Part shown: piece by piece, positions 1-8,617 of the stretch
How positions within the stretch are numbered: the stretch's first letter is position 1
Layout: every line of letters starts with the position of its first letter
Origin: Stentor coeruleus
Taxonomy: Eukaryota > Ciliophora > Heterotrichea > Heterotrichida > Stentoridae
NCBI GenBank assembly: GCA_001970955.1
Contig: MPUH01001129.1
Coordinates: 1 to 23,209 of the forward strand
Length of the DNA: 23,209 nucleotides
Direction: 5' to 3'
Translations under genes and position numbers: made by a program
The notes under the pieces: generated by a model
The model's input: the letters and a program-made list of their open reading frames with translations, nothing else
What the model was told of the DNA's origin: nothing
Databases searched by the model: none

Positions 1-30
1 GGTTTGTATTAGTTAGGAATTATCGCTTGA

Positions 31-198
31 CTATAGTCCAGTCCTTGTTAATTTTCTTCTTTTATAGTATATTTTCGTGATAAAGTTTTTTATTTCTCTG
101 TCGATCTTGATTATTTCTTGTTTGTCATGGTTTTCTCTAAGTGTTTTTTTAAATTCTTCATTCCACTTTTTGATATTTATAAAAGCTATATTAAACAA
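31..198 (-). other. Possible coding remnant, no start codon
   Basis: On the minus strand there is an open stretch of 55 codons ending in TAG, rich in Lys, Glu, Ile and Asn, with a helical look (for example KKWNEEFKKTLRENHDKQE). It has no ATG, a stop lies directly upstream, and no 15-nt GT...AG intron is visible that would connect it to an upstream exon. It could be the 3' end of a degraded gene, an exon whose upstream part I cannot find, or chance. I assign no function. Confidence 0.2.
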
Positions 199-420
199 TT
201 AATCTTTCAATTTTTTGAATAATGCATGCTATGCCACAAAAAATCTTTATTCACACTAGGATCTTCTAAAATCCACTCCTATATCCCAACTCCAAAACAT
301 CACTTCTTATCTTTTCATTATAAAATTTTATTCTTAAGTATAAAAATCATCTATACTCCAATGTTTTCATAAAATTTCCTATATTTTTGCTTAGAACTTA
401 TTTTCATTACTAAATAAAAA
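199..420. other. Gene-free stretch downstream of the Ost5-like gene
   Basis: No convincing ORF on either strand. On the plus strand positions 240-330 are C-rich and G-poor, which is the pattern seen downstream of minus-strand genes elsewhere in the window, so this is probably the 3' flank of the 421-597 gene. Confidence 0.5.
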
Positions 421-597
421 CTAAACATAAATTCCTACAGTGAGCATGCCAAAAAGTGCTGCAAATCCCGAGAGGAAAATAAATAATAAAGAAAATAGCA
501 CAAAGCCCACAACAAACATAAGTGAGGCTAGTTGATAATGAAGAGCTTCAGATACAGGGGAGATATAAGGCTGCAGTCCAAGAGGAAGTGTTGCCAT
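421..597 (-). CDS. OST5: Ost5/TMEM258-like oligosaccharyltransferase subunit
   Basis: A 58-aa protein beginning MATLPLGLQPYISPVSEAL and ending in TVGIYV. Members of the Ost5/TMEM258 family are small two-helix subunits of the ER oligosaccharyltransferase complex, which transfers N-glycans to nascent proteins. They share an N-terminal SPV motif, two membrane helices and a terminal G-[IV]-Y-V, all visible here: YxSPV at residues 11-15, hydrophobic helices at about 24-42 and 43-57, and GIYV at the C-terminus. The family is usually 75-86 aa; this copy is shorter because the loop between the helices is almost absent. The start is the first ATG, preceded by GCTATAAAT. It lies 93 bp downstream of the coiled-coil gene on the same strand. 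Assignment rests on motif recognition only. Confidence 0.6.
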   Translation of the reverse strand: MATLPLGLQPYISPVSEALHYQLASLMFVVGFVLFSLLFIFLSGFAALFGMLTVGIYV

Positions 598-690
598 ATT
601 TATAGCTTTAAAAATTGTATAATTTTATCTAAATATATCCTTTAGAGATAATAAAAACTCTTTTTATTCTTAAACCAATTCCTTCATATA

Positions 691-1599
691 TTATAAGACT
701 TCAGTTTTAATTAAGCTTAATTGAGGAGACATTGTATAGTTTGAAGATTCAAAACTCTCCATATTCCAAATATAATTCCTTGACTTCTCAGTTGATGTTT
801 CTATTCTCCTAAACAAATCATGAACCCTCAATTTTTGCTTGTTTATCTGACTACCTAAAATATTGCTTTCTTTAAGCAAATTACTTATATCATCTTCAAT
901 CAAACTGCTTAAATCAATCTTAAAATTCCTATCAACTTCCTGCCTCCTTTCACTTGTCTCACGTGAATGTTTAGCACTTTTTGAATGTCCAACAGGTAAA
1001 CTTAAAAGACACAAAGCAAATTTTAATGTTTTAATCAAAGGATCCATAGAATTTCCAGTCTTAATCATAGCAATAAACCCATTTTTATCACCAATTGTAT
1101 CAGCTAATTCCCCTGAAATTTTATTAATCTCTTTAGCTTTAGCAATCATAATCCTCGCATTTTTCACAGCTTTTTCTATATCGCTATCAATATCTTTTAA
1201 ACTTTTTTTACTGTTTTGTATCATAAGCAAAAGTTCATTATTTTTTTCAGTCAGTTCTTTCCTATTTTTGTATTACTTTTCTGATTCAAGCTTTTTTATT
1301 ACCCCTTTTAGATATAAAATTTCTTTGTTTTTTTCGATAAGCTCGTCAATATGGTTGTTTTCATTATTTGGTTTATTGTAAACATTGAGTTTTTCAGTTG
1401 TTTTTTGCATAAGAGTTTTGATTCTTTGTAAACTTGTGCTATTGAATTCTAAACCTTTGGTTAAAGATGACTCATGTAAGAAATTTGCTTCTACTAAAAG
1501 GTCTGTGTGAGATGAAGGCCTATCATTGACTGAACTTGTTGATTTTATGCTATCTGAACGAGAAAGATGTAGATTGACTCGCTTGCTTAGGCTTTGCAT
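691..1599 (-). CDS. Coiled-coil protein with a 15-nt intron
   Basis: Two exons on the minus strand, 1599-1277 and 1261-691, joined across the intron at 1262-1276, give a 297-aa protein starting MQSLSKRVNLHLSR. Without splicing the frame meets a TAA inside the intron right after LESEK; with splicing it continues as LESEKKELTEKNNELLLMIQ, keeping a heptad-like charged pattern across the junction. Residues 1-50 are Ser-rich and probably disordered, and roughly 80-150 look like coiled coil. A mildly hydrophobic stretch (LIKTLKFALCLLSLP) follows, then a basic segment and another helical region. I recognise no family. The start ATG is immediately preceded by ATATAA, as at several other genes here. 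A structural or cytoskeletal role would be a guess. Confidence 0.75.
1262..1276 (-). other. 15-nt spliceosomal intron
   Basis: On the minus strand the sequence is GTAATACAAAAATAG: exactly 15 nt, GT at the start and AG at the end, AT-rich, with an in-frame TAA. Removing it restores an open frame between two ORFs that otherwise abut. Introns of 15-16 nt are characteristic of heterotrich ciliates. The length is a multiple of three, so only the internal stop reveals it. Confidence 0.85.
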
Positions 1600-2263
1600 T
1601 TATATTATAATTATGGAAATGATTTTTTTTATAGTAAGTTTGTAGAAGAAACAATGGAAGGGTGGGATTAATAATTAAAATTAAAGATATTGAACTGGTA
1701 GATATGGTTAAATTTATGACCTGAAGCGATTGAATTGTGTGGTTAGTGTTTGATTTATGCTGTATAATTTAGTGATGGTATTAATCTTTTGAGATTTTTG
1801 TAGTAAAGGTAGAAATTATGGATATTAATTTCTATTATTATGTTTTTTATACTCTAATACGTATAGAATAATGCTTTATATAAAGTAAGATAAGTATTTG
1901 AGGATTAAATGGGCATCTTAAGACTATATCCACATCATACCTAAAAAAAATTATGGGCTGTCCTACTATTAAATCCAATATAATCCTTAGAATGTGATTC
2001 AATATATAGTCTTTATATGATCCTTCTTCTCCTTTCCACAATAAAACCAACATTTACCCTTTTAGGACTTTACCTATTAGCAAGCCATTCACAAATTATA
2101 TATAAAGTATAACAAAAAAATCAATATATCCATAAAAGTCCTATAATATCAACAAAATTCTTATTCCTATTCCACTAAAAACCAAAAAAAAAAACTATCT
2201 AAACCCTTATTCTCCTACTTAATTTTCTATTACCACCTATCATATAAAGCCCTAATTATACTT
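1600..2263. other. Gene-free interval between two minus-strand genes
   Basis: Positions 1600-1830 are G-rich and C-poor on the plus strand, and 2055-2260 are C-rich and G-poor, fitting the 5' flank of the 1599 gene and the 3' flank of the 2264 gene. A 68-codon minus-strand ORF at 1847-2053 shows no recognisable protein features. No RNA gene seen. Confidence 0.5.
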
Positions 2264-3043
2264 TTAGTTAGGATAACGATTAGTTTCTTCAGTTTTAACT
2301 TTCGGTGCCTTAAGTCTAAGTTTTGTCCCAGTCGATACCGACCTTTCTCTAGGTGCATCTCCATCCTCACTCCTTTTACTCTCATAATTAGATGTTGATC
2401 TTATCTCCCTCCCTCCTTGAAAACTATTTTGCAATGAGTGGACTGAATTCCCCCTCGAACGAATATTTTCGATTTCAGCTGTTGCTTTAATAATAGCTTC
2501 ACTATTTGAAGGTTCAATATGATAACTACCATTAGTTTTCCCACGTCCAAATATAAACTTTCCTAAAATAAACACAGCAAAGAAAATCTGAAAACATATA
2601 AAAGTTTTGTATGGGATATCAATAGTTGGATTCCTAGCTAAAAGTAAACATCCAATAGGGATTGCAAGAAGATGGGCCATATTTGATAATGTGAAACTAC
2701 ATACAGAGAGTATTCCAATATAATCTGATACTAAAATTCTTTTGTTTTTCACATATGATATTGCCCAAAAGATTAAAAAGGCAATTATTGATACTAAAGT
2801 GCAGGCTACTTCAACACTTATGTAAAAGAGTGTAAAAAAAAAGATTTCTGGATTTGTGTCGATGACTGAAGGTTTAGAGATTATACACCAGCATCCTAGA
2901 AGAACTCCGATTACTAGACCTACACAAAAGACTAAGTTCCAAAATTTCAATTCAGATGGGATATCGATTTCACTTAGTTCTTCTTCTAACTCAGGACCAA
3001 CTTCAGGAATCCCAGGTTCATCAAATTCTCTGTATCTCATCAT
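2264..3043 (-). CDS. Four-TM membrane protein, unknown
   Basis: A 259-aa protein. An acidic N-terminus (residues 5-32, rich in Glu, Asp and Pro) is followed by four hydrophobic segments at about 35-56, 68-96, 108-136 and 146-166. After these comes a hydrophilic tail of about 90 residues rich in Ser, Arg, Lys and Glu. Both ends are probably cytosolic, since the TM count is even and the C-terminal flank is basic. The tail has many potential phosphorylation sites (RSTSNYESKRSEDGD, RERSVSTGTKLRLK). The arrangement of four closely spaced helices with a short loop between the first pair resembles small tetraspan proteins, but I see no diagnostic motif and do not assign a family. The start could be either of two adjacent ATG codons. 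A TATATATA stretch lies about 20 bp upstream on the sense strand. Confidence 0.8.
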   Translation of the reverse strand: MMRYREFDEPGIPEVGPELEEELSEIDIPSELKFWNLVFCVGLVIGVLLGCWCIISKPSVIDTNPEIFFFTLFYISVEVACTLVSIIAFLIFWAISYVKNKRILVSDYIGILSVCSFTLSNMAHLLAIPIGCLLLARNPTIDIPYKTFICFQIFFAVFILGKFIFGRGKTNGSYHIEPSNSEAIIKATAEIENIRSRGNSVHSLQNSFQGGREIRSTSNYESKRSEDGDAPRERSVSTGTKLRLKAPKVKTEETNRYPN

Positions 3044-3759
3044 CTAAGATTTATCCATATATATAAAAAAAAACTAAAATTTAAACTTTGATTTATTAGG
3101 AAGGGTTTGTATAGAAAATATTGTGGAAATCTGAAAATTAAATGGATTTAAGATAAGAGTTTAGGTTTTGGATTATTTTATTGGAAGTTTGGATATTTAG
3201 AATGATAAGAGAGGATTATGAGATTGTGGATTTTGGATTTTGTAGGTGTTGCATTTGAAAATAGGATTTTATTTTTGAAGATTTTGAGTTTTGAAGATTT
3301 TGAGAAAATAAGAAGATTTTTAAGGGTTTAGGAAATAAGGAAATGGTTTTTTTTGTGTGGTTATTGAGTTTAGATTGGATTTAATTTGGGAATTTTATTA
3401 ATTTTATGAATAAAGAGAATAGCCAAATTTTTTATTTTGATGATAGGTTTATGATGTTGATTTAAGATGTTGTATGATTGTTTTAGTTTATGAATGGGCT
3501 AATTTGTGTGTAAGTCTTAGTTTGATAACACAAAATCGGCATTATGGCTTTAATAATATATAAATATAGATTAATATATATTCAACTTTATATTAAAAAC
3601 TCTTAAATTTAAGTAAATAGAATCACAGTTAGTCTTAATTACTTTTAAAAATATAATTAAATGTAAGAAACTAAAGCAAAGATTGAATCAGACTGATTTG
3701 CTACCCCGCCATATTTACCAATATGTATTTTTGGTAGCCGTTTATATCCTATAATATAT
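3044..3759. other. Divergent promoter interval
   Basis: This lies between the start of the minus-strand four-TM gene and the start of the plus-strand acidic-protein gene. Positions 3085-3480 are strongly G-rich and C-poor on the plus strand (C-rich on the sense strand of the leftward gene). From about 3520 the composition is more even and AT-rich. A nested inverted repeat lies at 3700-3738, listed separately. No ORF of note. Confidence 0.55.
3700..3738. promoter_or_regulatory. Nested inverted repeat upstream of the acidic-protein gene
   Basis: The outer arms are GCTACC (3700-3705) and GGTAGC (3733-3738). Inside them is a perfect CATATT(TACC)AATATG hairpin at 3710-3725. The element contains an unusually GC-rich patch (CTACCCCGCC) for this AT-rich DNA and ends 21 bp before the start codon. 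It could be a protein-binding site or a 5' UTR hairpin; the function is unknown. Confidence 0.3.
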
Positions 3760-5532
3760 ATGTCAGGGAAATTGCTGTCACTGATTTTCTTATTGAGTTT
3801 AAGTTATGCTGTAAAGTCCCCAATACAGAGCAAGCTCGAGAGTAGAATTGGGTCTTTCATCCAACAAGACGATGATGATGGAGATGGAGTAATTGAACCT
3901 GAGACTCCAGAAACTATTACTGAAAGTGATGATGATACTGAAACAGATGAAGTAGAACCCACTGATGATACAGAAGAAGATCTTGATTCTGGTGATGCTG
4001 TAGCTCCTGAAGAGGATCCAGAAGATGATATTGGAGATGATGATGTTGATGACACAACTGATAACCCTGCAGCTGATGATACTGAAGAAGAAGTTCCTGC
4101 ACAACCTGAAGAATCTGAAGTAGAAGAAGAGCCTGTTACTGCCCCTGATGATGTAGAAACTGAAGCTGAAGATGAAGATGAGACTGTCACTGATCCTGAA
4201 ACTACTGATACTTCAGCAAACCCTGATGAGGATGCTGAAGATGCTCAAGAAGAAGAAGAAGATGAACCAGAAAATGTAACTCCAGATGAAGCTGAAGAGG
4301 AAACTGAAGATATTGAAGCCACACCAGATGAAGTAGAAGTTGAAGAAATTACTGTCACTGATCCTGAAACTACTGATACTTCATCAAACCCTGATGATGA
4401 TGCTGAAGCTGCTCAAGAGGAAGCTGAAGATGAACCAGAAAATGTTACTCCTGATGAAGCTGAAACTGAAACTGAAGATATTGAAGCTACTCCTGATGAT
4501 GTTGAAGAACCTCTTGAAATCACCCCTGTTGTAGATGATGCTATTTCTAACCCTGATGAGGATGTTGATGAAGCTCAAGCTGAAGAAGAAGAAGTAGTTG
4601 TATCTTCAACTCCTGAGGAAGCTGAAGAAGTTGATGAAGAAGCTGAAGTTACTCCTGCAAGTGTTGAAGAAGAAGAAGAAGCAGTTACAGCACCTGAAGA
4701 GGCTGATGATGATGTTGCTTTAGTTGATAACCCTGAAGCTGCTGATGAAGTTGAAGATCAAGTAGACGAACCAGAAAATGTAACTCCAGAAGAAGCTGAA
4801 ACAGAAGTTGATGAACCTGAAGTAAACCCTGGTGATGAAGATGATATCACTACAACTGAAGAAGATGAAGTTATTGTATCACCAAGTGAAACTGAAGATG
4901 ATGATGATGTTGGAGATGATGATCAAGTAACTACTGTTGATAATCCTGAAGTTGATGATGACCTTATTGATGAAGAAGAAGTTCAAGCTGATCCTGAAAG
5001 TACTGATGGAGTTACTGATGAAGATGATGAAGAAGTTGTTGAAACTTCTCCTGATGATGTTGAAAATGAAGGTGAAGATGAAGATGCTGTTGATGAAAAT
5101 GGAGATGACAGCATTTCACAACCTGAAGAATCTGATGATGAAGGTGTGGAAACTGAAGAAATTTCAAATCCTGAAGTTGAAGAGGCTGATGATGATGAAA
5201 ATTTGACGATAATTCCTAGTGAAGCTGAAGATGAAGCTGAAGATGTTGAAGAAGTTGTTGCTGAGCCTGATGATAGTGGAAATTTAAATCCTGATGATGA
5301 TGTTGAAGATGCTGAAGAGGAAGCTGATGAGGAAGAAACCCCAGTTTCACCAGATTCAACTGATGATGATGAAGATGATGATGATGATGATACTAATCTT
5401 AACCCAGAAGTTAATACTCCTGATGATGAAGATGAAGAAGTTGTAGTGCTTGATGATATGACAATTACTCTTGTACTTAGTCTCGAGTGCGGTGATGAAT
5501 GCCAAGAAGCTGTTGGGTTCCTTTCAGTCTAA
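3760..5532 (+). CDS. Secreted, extremely acidic repetitive protein
   Basis: A 590-aa protein with a probable signal peptide (residues 1-17, LLSLIFLLSLSYA) followed by a short basic segment ending at Arg29. Residues 34-586 contain no Lys, Arg, His, Phe, Tyr or Trp that I can find: the body is Asp, Glu, Thr, Val, Pro, Ala, Asn and Ser only. It is built of degenerate units of roughly 12-20 residues starting with [NTSD]P[DE] and running into Glu/Asp-rich, probably helical stretches. A larger near-exact repeat of 56 residues starts at 142 and 198. NVT sequons recur (first at N172 and N228), each followed by Pro. The C-terminus changes character to a hydrophobic stretch with CGDEC (Cys577, Cys581). 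I know no family. Possible roles are calcium buffering in a secretory or cortical compartment, or an extracellular or vesicle matrix; both are inference. Confidence 0.8.
   Translation: MSGKLLSLIFLLSLSYAVKSPIQSKLESRIGSFIQQDDDDGDGVIEPETPETITESDDDTETDEVEPTDDTEEDLDSGDAVAPEEDPEDDIGDDDVDDTTDNPAADDTEEEVPAQPEESEVEEEPVTAPDDVETEAEDEDETVTDPETTDTSANPDEDAEDAQEEEEDEPENVTPDEAEEETEDIEATPDEVEVEEITVTDPETTDTSSNPDDDAEAAQEEAEDEPENVTPDEAETETEDIEATPDDVEEPLEITPVVDDAISNPDEDVDEAQAEEEEVVVSSTPEEAEEVDEEAEVTPASVEEEEEAVTAPEEADDDVALVDNPEAADEVEDQVDEPENVTPEEAETEVDEPEVNPGDEDDITTTEEDEVIVSPSETEDDDDVGDDDQVTTVDNPEVDDDLIDEEEVQADPESTDGVTDEDDEEVVETSPDDVENEGEDEDAVDENGDDSISQPEESDDEGVETEEISNPEVEEADDDENLTIIPSEAEDEAEDVEEVVAEPDDSGNLNPDDDVEDAEEEADEEETPVSPDSTDDDEDDDDDDTNLNPEVNTPDDEDEEVVVLDDMTITLVLSLECGDECQEAVGFLSV
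4183..4515 (+). repeat. 56-residue tandem duplication inside the acidic protein gene
   Basis: The unit starting at 4183 (TVTDPETTDTSANPDEDAED) recurs at 4351 (TVTDPETTDTSSNPDDDAEA), 168 bp later and in frame. It runs through DEPENVTPDEAE and TEDIEATPD in both copies. The nucleotide sequence differs at scattered sites, so this is an older duplication rather than an assembly effect. Confidence 0.75.
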
Positions 5533-6532
5533 GGCGTAATTAATTTCAATTTAGAGTCTAATAAAATTTATAGGATTGACTTAGTTTTGATACTAGGTAA
5601 ATAAATTGTAGGGATTTAAGGGTTTTTATAGGATTTTTATGGTGGATTTAGGTATGATGATAAGTTATTTAAAGGGGATAAAAGTAAAGTTAGAATTTTT
5701 TTAAGGTTGAATGATGAGATTTTGGTGGCTGAATAAGAAAATTCATTTTTATTGTATTTTGAGTTGTGGATGCACTTGTTAGGTTTGTGGTAAAAGGGTT
5801 TGAAAATAATTAATTGTTTTGTCTTATGGTGAGGGTTAAAATAAAAAAACGTAATATTTGGTTAGATTTAACTAAATTTATTGTGGTATTAAATGGATAA
5901 TAGCTTTAGTTTTTTACTTTTAATCATAATGCTTTGTTGTTGTAAATTTATAAGAATATATAAAGAAATCTAATAGGGTAAAATAAAAAAAATGTATGGC
6001 CTTTGTGATAAGATTTCATTTAAACTGCATGCAAAATTTAATCTAAAACCAAAATCTAAACTTATTATTTTAANACATGCAAAATTTAATCCAAAACTAA
6101 AATCTAAACTTACTATTTTAAGATTTTTTTAACTATTACAGCCTAAAGCTGAATTTCATAATTTGAATATCACCTCCTAATATTTTCTCAACCATCTTCA
6201 TCTCTTATCTTCCACAGCCTCCTTCCAATTTAAAAAACCCCAAAACAAATATCTCATTCTTTCCAACCTACACTAATTTTCCTCATATAAAATAATCTTC
6301 TCTCTCATCCTCTATTTTCAAATTCCCATCCTAAAATCCTTTTCAAAAATAATAATCATATAAAACCCTCATAATAAAAATTCTAAATCTTTAAAATCCA
6401 TATAAATAAATCTTCAAAGCCTCCAAAACTCCCTTTTCTCCACCTCTATACCTTTAACCTATAATCCCAACCTATACTTATGAATAACATAACCAAAAAA
6501 CTATGATAAATGGACTGTATTCCAATATATAA
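5533..6532. other. Gene-free interval with G-rich to C-rich switch
   Basis: From 5581 to 5760 the plus strand has about 42 G and 3 C. From 6181 to 6420 it has about 2 G and 64 C (my hand counts). The switch falls around 5990-6020, just left of the N at 6074. No ORF or RNA gene recognised. The left part is taken as the 3' flank of the acidic-protein gene and the right part as the 5' flank of the CX9C gene. Confidence 0.6.
6028..6121. repeat. Unmerged contig overlap around N (assembly artefact)
   Basis: A 46-nt sequence (6028-6073) is followed by a single N and then, two bases later, by a near copy (6076-6121) with three substitutions. The copy boundary coincides with the N, as at the two other N positions in the window. 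The most likely cause is two overlapping contig ends joined without merging. Confidence 0.75.
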
Positions 6533-6931
6533 ATGCATTTACTCGGAGAGTATTTCGATGAAAGAGAATGGCTTCTTAACCACACTGTGCCTTTTTATGT
6601 GTTGACAAAAGTAGACTTGATGAACGCAAGTGGTTATAAATCAACAAAAGGTCTTAAGGAAACTATGTCAAGCATGTATTTATCTTGTGCAAAATACGAC
6701 AGAATGTTTAGACAATGCATTAATAAATTTGGAGCAGCCTTACTTGATGACACATTTAACAAAGCACATGCTGAATGTAACAACATCAATCGAGCTTTAG
6801 ACACTTGCATTAGAAACAATCAATGGTTCCATGAGACTAAGAAATACAGACCTGAGCTTTTTAATGCTTGGAAAGGAAAAGATTACCAAGGATATGGTGA
6901 TGCAGAATATATTGGCCCTGATGATATTTAA
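6533..6931 (+). CDS. Twin CX9C (CHCH-type) mitochondrial protein
   Basis: A 132-aa protein with two CX9C motifs: Cys52/Cys62 and Cys82/Cys92. In proteins of the CHCH or twin CX9C class these form two disulfides clamping a helical hairpin. Such proteins are imported into the mitochondrial intermembrane space by the Mia40 relay, where they serve as respiratory complex subunits or assembly factors. The C-terminal tail (residues 100-132) is rich in aromatic and acidic residues, and there is no obvious cleavable presequence, as expected for Mia40 substrates. The spacing between the pairs (19 residues) is in the usual range. I cannot say which member it is; a complex I or cytochrome oxidase subunit or assembly factor is plausible. 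The start ATG directly follows ATATATAA. Confidence 0.75.
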   Translation: MHLLGEYFDEREWLLNHTVPFYVLTKVDLMNASGYKSTKGLKETMSSMYLSCAKYDRMFRQCINKFGAALLDDTFNKAHAECNNINRALDTCIRNNQWFHETKKYRPELFNAWKGKDYQGYGDAEYIGPDDI

Positions 6932-8185
6932 ATCATCATAATAAGCTTAGGTCTTTCTTATAATTCATGATGTTTAGATTTAAAATAGAAAAAATTTATG
7001 AGAAAAAAAAAGTGGATTTTTAGGGTTAGGATTAAAGATTATAAGAAATTTTCAAAGAGGATTTGTGGAAAATTTTTAGATGGAAGAGGGAAGATGCTTA
7101 GATATAAAAAATATTATTTTGGGTTTGTGTGTAGAAATAATGGAGAAATGTTTATTGTGTAGTGAATAAAGATAAAACCATATTTATTATTAAGGCTGAG
7201 ATATTTTTGAATTACTATACTTGTATCTTTGTACCAAATGCGATTAGGAGTTTAACATATAATATATACATAAATTAAAAATTCATAATAATTTTTACCT
7301 TTTCTTATAGCGATGAGGCTGTTATGCAAGTAGAATCATTGCCTAAAATATTCAACTAGTATTTTCGGTGGGAAATTACGTTTTACCCACTATTTACATT
7401 AAAATCATATAATTTTATATTAAAATTTTACTAATTATTGTTTTTTTATTATGCTTATCTCTTTGATCAGATAGATAAATTATTTTGGGCTTTCGATAAA
7501 ACTTTTTATGCAGTTAATATGATTAAAAAAGTAAGATTCCATGATATTTTTAATACTTTTTTTTACTCAACTAAAACTTTGTATTAATTTATTATGGCTT
7601 AGAAGAAATCGATCTGATGATATTGTTTTATATGTTTGATTATAATAGCGATAAGTTTTAGTTTATTGAATGATATGTGTTCTTCTACGTTACAATGATT
7701 AATTCAATATAATTTATATCAAATAGCATTTACCAAACCTAATAGCATCTTATAGCCACCTTCAGTACAGTTTTAATCAAAGTCAATTAATCAAAAACTA
7801 TTACCAACTACCGCAAACTATCTCAGCTTACCTACAAAATCAATATTACTCAATTTATAAACCAAAGCAAAACCTAAATTCCTATCTTCATTACATCATA
7901 ACAAACCCTTTTTCCAATCCAAATCCATTCAGTTAAATAAAAAACATATAAAATCCACTTACATCCAAACCTCATCACATAAAAAATCCACCATCCACAA
8001 AATTACCCCATCAAAATCCATCACATCTTCTAAATCCCTAGCAAATCTCTAAACAAAAAAAATGCCAAATATTTTTCTATACAAATTCTTTAAGATAATC
8101 CTTTAGCAAAACATTTACAAACATCTAAAGTAAATAATAAATGCAATTTGCAATAAGTAAAGACATTAAATGGTTATAATTTGTA
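6932..8185. other. Long gene-free interval with one hairpin-rich patch
   Basis: Positions 6960-7160 are G-rich and 7720-8100 are C-rich and nearly G-free on the plus strand, as expected for 3' and 5' flanks of plus-strand genes. In between, 7310-7390 is less AT-rich and contains a hairpin, GTGGG (7368-7372) pairing with CCCAC (7386-7390), preceded by ATTTTCGG. No ORF of note, and no tRNA recognised. Confidence 0.45.
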
Positions 8186-8617
8186 ATGGAAGCTCTGTTT
8201 GGACCAACCCTTATCGGAAAGTCAGGCCCAGTGGCCTCAAGTAGCCTGAATGCAAGATATGTTTTAGTATATTTCAGTGCTCATTGGTGCCCACCATGCA
8301 GAGGTTTCACTCCTAAGCTTGGAATGTTTTATGATGCTGTAAACAGTGGCGCAAAGCAGGTAGAAATCGTTTATATTAGTCGTGACAAGACCCCAGATCA
8401 GTTCAACGAGTATTATTCAGAAATGCCGTGGCTTGCTTTACCTTTTGAGGATAAAGCCCGCATTGCAGCTCTTGGTAATAGGTTTCAAGTACAACAAATC
8501 CCTTGTTTAATTCTTATAGACAATCAGGGCAATATGAAAAGAAATACTTGTAGGATGGATGTGACTAACAAAGGACCAAATTGCCTTGCTGACTGGGAAC
8601 AAGCTTTATCAAGGTAG
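8186..8617 (+). CDS. Tryparedoxin/nucleoredoxin-like protein
   Basis: A 143-aa single-domain thioredoxin-fold protein. The active site is W34-C35-P36-P37-C38, the WCPPC sequence typical of the tryparedoxin/nucleoredoxin branch. It is preceded by a beta strand (YVLVYFSAH) and followed by RGFTPKL, also typical of that branch. IVYISRDKTPDQFNEYYSEMP (61-81) matches the family's second strand and helix, and Pro106 in QIPCLILID is the expected cis-Pro. The protein should act as a dithiol oxidoreductase, probably cytosolic since there is no signal peptide. Extra cysteines at 107, 122 and 133 are not part of the standard active site. Length fits the family. The natural reductant and target cannot be told from sequence. 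Confidence 0.9.
   Translation: MEALFGPTLIGKSGPVASSSLNARYVLVYFSAHWCPPCRGFTPKLGMFYDAVNSGAKQVEIVYISRDKTPDQFNEYYSEMPWLALPFEDKARIAALGNRFQVQQIPCLILIDNQGNMKRNTCRMDVTNKGPNCLADWEQALSR

Noticed and set aside
863..1381. 172-codon plus-strand ORF rich in Leu, Ser and Phe.
   Set aside because: It is the complement of Lys/Glu/Asn-rich coiled-coil coding sequence on the minus strand and ends arbitrarily inside that gene.
1847..2053. 68-codon minus-strand ORF between two minus-strand genes.
   Set aside because: No recognisable motif, no start context like the neighbours, and its composition changes along its length following the intergenic skew. Treated as chance.
3799..4190. Long antisense ORFs opposite the acidic-protein gene.
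   Set aside because: They are produced by the repetitive GAT/GAA codons read on the other strand (Ser- and Ile-rich low complexity). The sense frame has a signal peptide and in-frame repeats.
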